Positions 61,271 to 64,000 of a stretch of DNA of 64,000 nucleotides are shown piece after piece (the first letter of the stretch is position 1; every line of letters starts with the position of its first letter). The stretch covers positions 1,171,001 through 1,235,000 of the forward strand of contig NZ_CP121445.1 in assembly GCF_029689925.1 (NCBI RefSeq), written 5' to 3'. The stretch is from Anaerocolumna sp. AGMB13025. GTDB lineage: Bacteria; Bacillota; Clostridia; Lachnospirales; Lachnospiraceae. The translations under genes were made by a program, and so were the position numbers. The notes under the pieces are model-generated. The model did not search any database and was not told the origin of the DNA. It worked only from the letters and a program-made list of their open reading frames with translations.

Positions 61271-62311
61271 ATGAAAGAGAATAAGATGAGAGAATTATTG
61301 ATCTCTGGATATGGACCTGGAAATGCACAGGAAGCTTCGATTGCTTTATATGAAATGACAAGCCGTCTGGAATTTAATCAAATCCTGTGGGAGGATAAGG
61401 TCCCTGCACCATCATATTTATGCACTTATCATGATATATGCTTCGGTATTAGAGAAGATGACGGGAGCGGAGCAGTGCTGTGCTTTCAACGGCAGGAGGA
61501 CAAATATATATTAAAGGATAAACTGGAACTTACAGGGGGTGCACTGTGCCATATCGTTTATCAGCCTAAGAGCCAGGTTTTGTATGCATCTTTTTATGAA
61601 ACCGGACATGTTGCAGCAATTAAAGTGGAGGATTTCCATTTTACCAAAGTCCTTAATTTCTTTCAGATTGAGCCTATTATACCCGGAGGTCTTACAAGAG
61701 CCCATTGCTGTGCACTGGAACCTGATGGAACCAGGGTATTTACAGCGAATATTGCATTGGACCGAATCTATATATATGATACAGAAGCGGGTGCTTTAAA
61801 GCCAAATCAAAACCTTCCCTTTCTACAACTGGATAAAGGCATTGGTCCGAGGCAGCTTAAATTCCATCCGTTATTGAATTACCTATATATGATTACAGAA
61901 TATTCCAATGAAATCTATGTATTTTTATATGAAAAGATAAATGGAGAGCCAAAAGTTACTTTATTACAGAAAATAAGCACTCTTCCCGAAGGTTTTACCG
62001 GAACCAGTTATGGTTCTGCACTGGATATATCAAAGGACGGCAGATTTTTGTATGCCGCAAACAGGGGGGCTGATACCATAGCCGTATATGATATAAATCC
62101 GGATGGCGTATTAAATAAAATACAGGATAAGAGCAGCGGAGGAAACTACCCAAGGCATATAGCCCTGACCAAAGATGATATGGGGCTGATTATAACTAAT
62201 CAGAACTCGAATGAAGTTGTTATATTACAGGTAGATGAATATAATGGAATGCTCGTAGATATGATAACCAGGAGAACCTTTTATCAGCCGTCTTATGCGG
62301 AGGAATTATAA
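61271..62311 (+). CDS. lactonase family protein (6-phosphogluconolactonase, YbhE/Pgl type)
   Basis: A 346-residue seven-bladed beta-propeller. Seen: AHCCALEPDGTRVFTANIAL, IGPRQLKFHPLLNYLYMITE, GSALDISKDGRFLYAANRGA and SGGNYPRHIALTKDDMGLII, the repeat pattern of YbhE-type 6-phosphogluconolactonases. It would hydrolyse 6-phosphogluconolactone, although some relatives act on other lactones. GGAGG precedes the ATG. A lone gene behind a hairpin. Confidence 0.87.
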   Translation: MKENKMRELLISGYGPGNAQEASIALYEMTSRLEFNQILWEDKVPAPSYLCTYHDICFGIREDDGSGAVLCFQRQEDKYILKDKLELTGGALCHIVYQPKSQVLYASFYETGHVAAIKVEDFHFTKVLNFFQIEPIIPGGLTRAHCCALEPDGTRVFTANIALDRIYIYDTEAGALKPNQNLPFLQLDKGIGPRQLKFHPLLNYLYMITEYSNEIYVFLYEKINGEPKVTLLQKISTLPEGFTGTSYGSALDISKDGRFLYAANRGADTIAVYDINPDGVLNKIQDKSSGGNYPRHIALTKDDMGLIITNQNSNEVVILQVDEYNGMLVDMITRRTFYQPSYAEEL

Positions 62312-62515
62312 GAAAGATTGCTTTGAGCAGGAAGTTTAGGAAGCAGAAGATGATGGGCTTATACTATACATTGGTACATAAAAAATATGTATTTGTATTT
62401 CTTAGATTTGAGTATCATTTTAAATATTAATTTTTAGCATATTATGCATATAATATTATCTTATTACTAGGACATTATTCTTGGGTAAAATACAGGGCAG
62501 GAATTGAGGATTCGT

Positions 62516-63196
62516 TTGAAAAATAAGAAAGAAAACAAGAATGAAAACAAGAATGAGAACAAGAATGAAAACAAGAATGAAAACAAGAATGAAAACAAGA
62601 ATGAAAACAAGGTAAAGGATGCCATAGCAAAGTGTTCCTTGACCATTGGAGAAATTACGGAACACAGCAGGGAACAAGCGTCAGTAATAGAAGAGGCTGA
62701 TAAAAATTCAGGAATACATTCCGTTTGGGAAGAGGAATTAAGAGATAAACAAGCTATTATCATTAACCAGATCGAGGAAGGATTTTCGGAGTATAAATAT
62801 CTGGTGTTAAAGGGTGATAAAGCTGGGTATAGAAAGTTCTTAGACGAAATATATGCCTTAAACGGGGAAGAAGATTCCTATGCTGATTTTTATTACGGGA
62901 ATTTAACAGAACAACAAAGAGAAGGGTTTTTAAAAGTCTTGTCAAAGGAAAATCAGAACTATGTAAAATGCAATGACTGGACAAAGAGTCTTTATTTTAA
63001 GCTGAATCCTGAATTATTGCATTTTTTACTGGAAATTACCTTGGAGGAGCTGTTATTCAGTACCTTTTACTTTACAAGATATCCCTGCACCATATGGGGT
63101 AATTATAATATGAGATTTCCTGTATTTTTTAATGATAAAAAAATTAAGAACAGATATCAGGTGTTAGCAGAACAAAGTGGATTAATTCTGGAGTAA
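62516..63196 (+). CDS. uncharacterised protein with N-terminal KNEN repeats
   Basis: About 226 residues. The N-terminus is made of KNEN units encoded by a 12 bp tandem repeat (GAAAACAAGAAT, six full copies at 62530-62601 plus a part copy). The rest is soluble, helical and charged, ending IWGNYNMRFPVFFNDKKIKN; I recognise no family. The start is uncertain: TTG 62516 has GAGG six bases upstream; TTG 62504 is the frame limit. The repeat is in-frame by length, so copy changes alter only the tail. Confidence 0.6.
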   Translation: MKNKKENKNENKNENKNENKNENKNENKNENKVKDAIAKCSLTIGEITEHSREQASVIEEADKNSGIHSVWEEELRDKQAIIINQIEEGFSEYKYLVLKGDKAGYRKFLDEIYALNGEEDSYADFYYGNLTEQQREGFLKVLSKENQNYVKCNDWTKSLYFKLNPELLHFLLEITLEELLFSTFYFTRYPCTIWGNYNMRFPVFFNDKKIKNRYQVLAEQSGLILE

Positions 63197-63269
63197 AGCC
63201 TGAGTTAAAAATTTGCTTTTGTAGTTGTAAAATAATTGGAATGAATGCTTATACGAGAGGAGATTGTGT

Positions 63270-63845
63270 ATGTTTAAAGATTTAGTAAAACAAGCCCGTT
63301 CTTACAGGCGTTTTTACGGAGATAAAGAAATAACAATGGAGCAGTTAAGAGAACTTGCCGATTATGGCAGACTCTCTCCTAGTGGTGCAAACCGCCAGCC
63401 ATTAAAATATATATTAGTTAATTCCAGAGAAAAGAATGATAAGGTTTTTGAGAATGTTGCCTGGGCAGGTTATTTAAAGGACTGGGAGGGACCAATACCA
63501 TCGGAACGCCCTGCCGGTTACATCATTATGCTCCGTGATAATTCCATTAATAAAGTCACAACCATGGATGAAGGAATCGCCGCCCAGAGTATATTTCTGG
63601 GTGCTGCCGAAATGGGACTTGGCGGCTGCTTTATTGGCAGCTTTAAAAAGGAACAGTTAAAAAACCTGCTGGAGGTTGATGAGGAATATGATATTACCTT
63701 AGTAATTGCACTTGGTTATCCCAAGGAAGAAGTGGTTTTAGAAGATATTACCGCTGAGGGTGATGTAAAATATTGGAGAGATGAGAGTCAGGTCCATCAT
63801 GTTCCAAAACGTAGGTTAGACCAGGTTATTGTAAAGGAATTGTAA
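63270..63845 (+). CDS. nitroreductase family protein
   Basis: A 191-residue FMN-dependent oxidoreductase of the nitroreductase fold: ARSYRRFYGDKEITMEQLRE, LSPSGANRQPLKYILVNS, GIAAQSIFLGAAEMGLGGCF and VIALGYPKEEV. Such enzymes reduce nitro groups, quinones or flavins; the physiological substrate is unknown. Start ATG 63270 follows AGGAG; TTG 63264 is not supported. A lone gene on the plus strand. Confidence 0.88.
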   Translation: MFKDLVKQARSYRRFYGDKEITMEQLRELADYGRLSPSGANRQPLKYILVNSREKNDKVFENVAWAGYLKDWEGPIPSERPAGYIIMLRDNSINKVTTMDEGIAAQSIFLGAAEMGLGGCFIGSFKKEQLKNLLEVDEEYDITLVIALGYPKEEVVLEDITAEGDVKYWRDESQVHHVPKRRLDQVIVKEL

Positions 63846-63915
63846 GAAGCGTTAAGCCCGTTACTTCCAGGTAACGAAACTATTAACAATTCCTTTTCGG
63901 ACACAGAATCATTAT

Positions 63916-64000
63916 TTATGCCTTAATAAAATACCCGCTCCAGGAATCCTTGGCTTTTACACCAATTAATACCCCACTGCTTTTATCATCAGCACTGGCT
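63916..64000 (-). CDS. possible C-terminal end of a gene running in from the right
   Basis: On the minus strand the frame from the window edge to the TAA at 63916 is open for 27 codons and ends SGVLIGVKAKDSWSGYFIKA. It is convergent with the nitroreductase gene. Too short to identify; it may be chance. Confidence 0.3.
   Translation of the reverse strand, partial: ASADDKSSGVLIGVKAKDSWSGYFIKA

Noticed and set aside
62456..62763. Minus-strand frames reading repeated FILVFILV or FLFSFLFS
   Set aside because: They are the complement of the 12 bp array that encodes KNEN on the plus strand; the plus frame continues into non-repetitive protein and these do not.
1..64000. tRNA, rRNA, CRISPR, prophage, toxin-antitoxin or restriction genes
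   Set aside because: I looked for cloverleaf sequences, rRNA words, regularly spaced direct repeats and signature proteins of these systems and saw none; the tandem arrays present have no spacers.

Overview
The window is about 40% GC chromosomal DNA from a strict or aerotolerant anaerobe of the Clostridia, most likely a Lachnospiraceae of the Lachnoclostridium/Anaerocolumna kind. This is inferred from the fab-acc gene order, glycoside hydrolases with AraC/LacI regulators, the set of non-haem iron oxygen-defence proteins, a C. kluyveri-type 4-hydroxybutyrate dehydrogenase and strong GGAGG ribosome sites. I see no rRNA, tRNA, CRISPR array, prophage or intact insertion sequence. Many start codons were moved from the longest open frame to one with a Shine-Dalgarno sequence.

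Layout. 1-3.7 kb: end of the fatty acid synthesis operon (fabZ-accC-accD-accA). 4.1-6.8 kb: AraC regulator divergent from an alpha-L-fucosidase, with a MITE-like element between them. 7.1-12.5 kb: YcxB-like membrane protein, Lrp regulator, MBL hydrolase, an unknown gene plus ArsR/DUF2087 regulator, acyltransferase. 13.2-20.3 kb: citrate synthase, then a two-component system with a FtsX-type ABC exporter. 20.7-27.5 kb: methylglyoxal synthase, D-lactate dehydrogenase, then an oxygen/ROS defence cluster (rubredoxin, rubrerythrin, desulfoferrodoxin, Crp/Fnr regulator, thioredoxin, glutaredoxin-like protein, flavodiiron protein). 27.7-35.8 kb: amidase, a truncated PNPOx-like gene, then LacI regulator, GH94-like phosphorylase and GH30 hydrolase. 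36.3-38.7 kb: small membrane protein, Amt and PII behind an attenuator-like leader. 39-43.2 kb: lytic transglycosylase, HD protein, and a polar amino acid ABC transporter with its own attenuator leader. 43.7-48.9 kb: PucR regulator divergent from a GABA-to-4-hydroxybutyrate operon, then a ClC transporter. 49.2-50.8 kb: pentapeptide repeat protein, NUDIX, membrane protein. 51.2-60.1 kb: a mannitol-type PTS locus (IICB, MtlR, IIA, PfkB kinase, SorE-like dehydrogenase, HPr, EI). 61.3-64 kb: lactonase, an unknown KNEN-repeat protein, nitroreductase and a possible partial gene.

The most unusual content is non-coding. A pseudoknot-like motif recurs three times (before accA, before the response regulator, and upstream of the flavodiiron gene) with pairing arms that differ in sequence but still pair. 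A long palindrome of about 280-337 bp occurs twice with compensatory changes, plus a decayed third copy with a different core. A MITE-like palindrome occurs once whole and once as an internal deletion. Two transport operons have leaders with tandem terminators and competing stems. The two mtl promoters share an operator at the same distance from the -35 box. Many genes are followed just after the stop codon by a private minisatellite, and two such short repeats lie inside coding sequence (ptsI and the KNEN gene).
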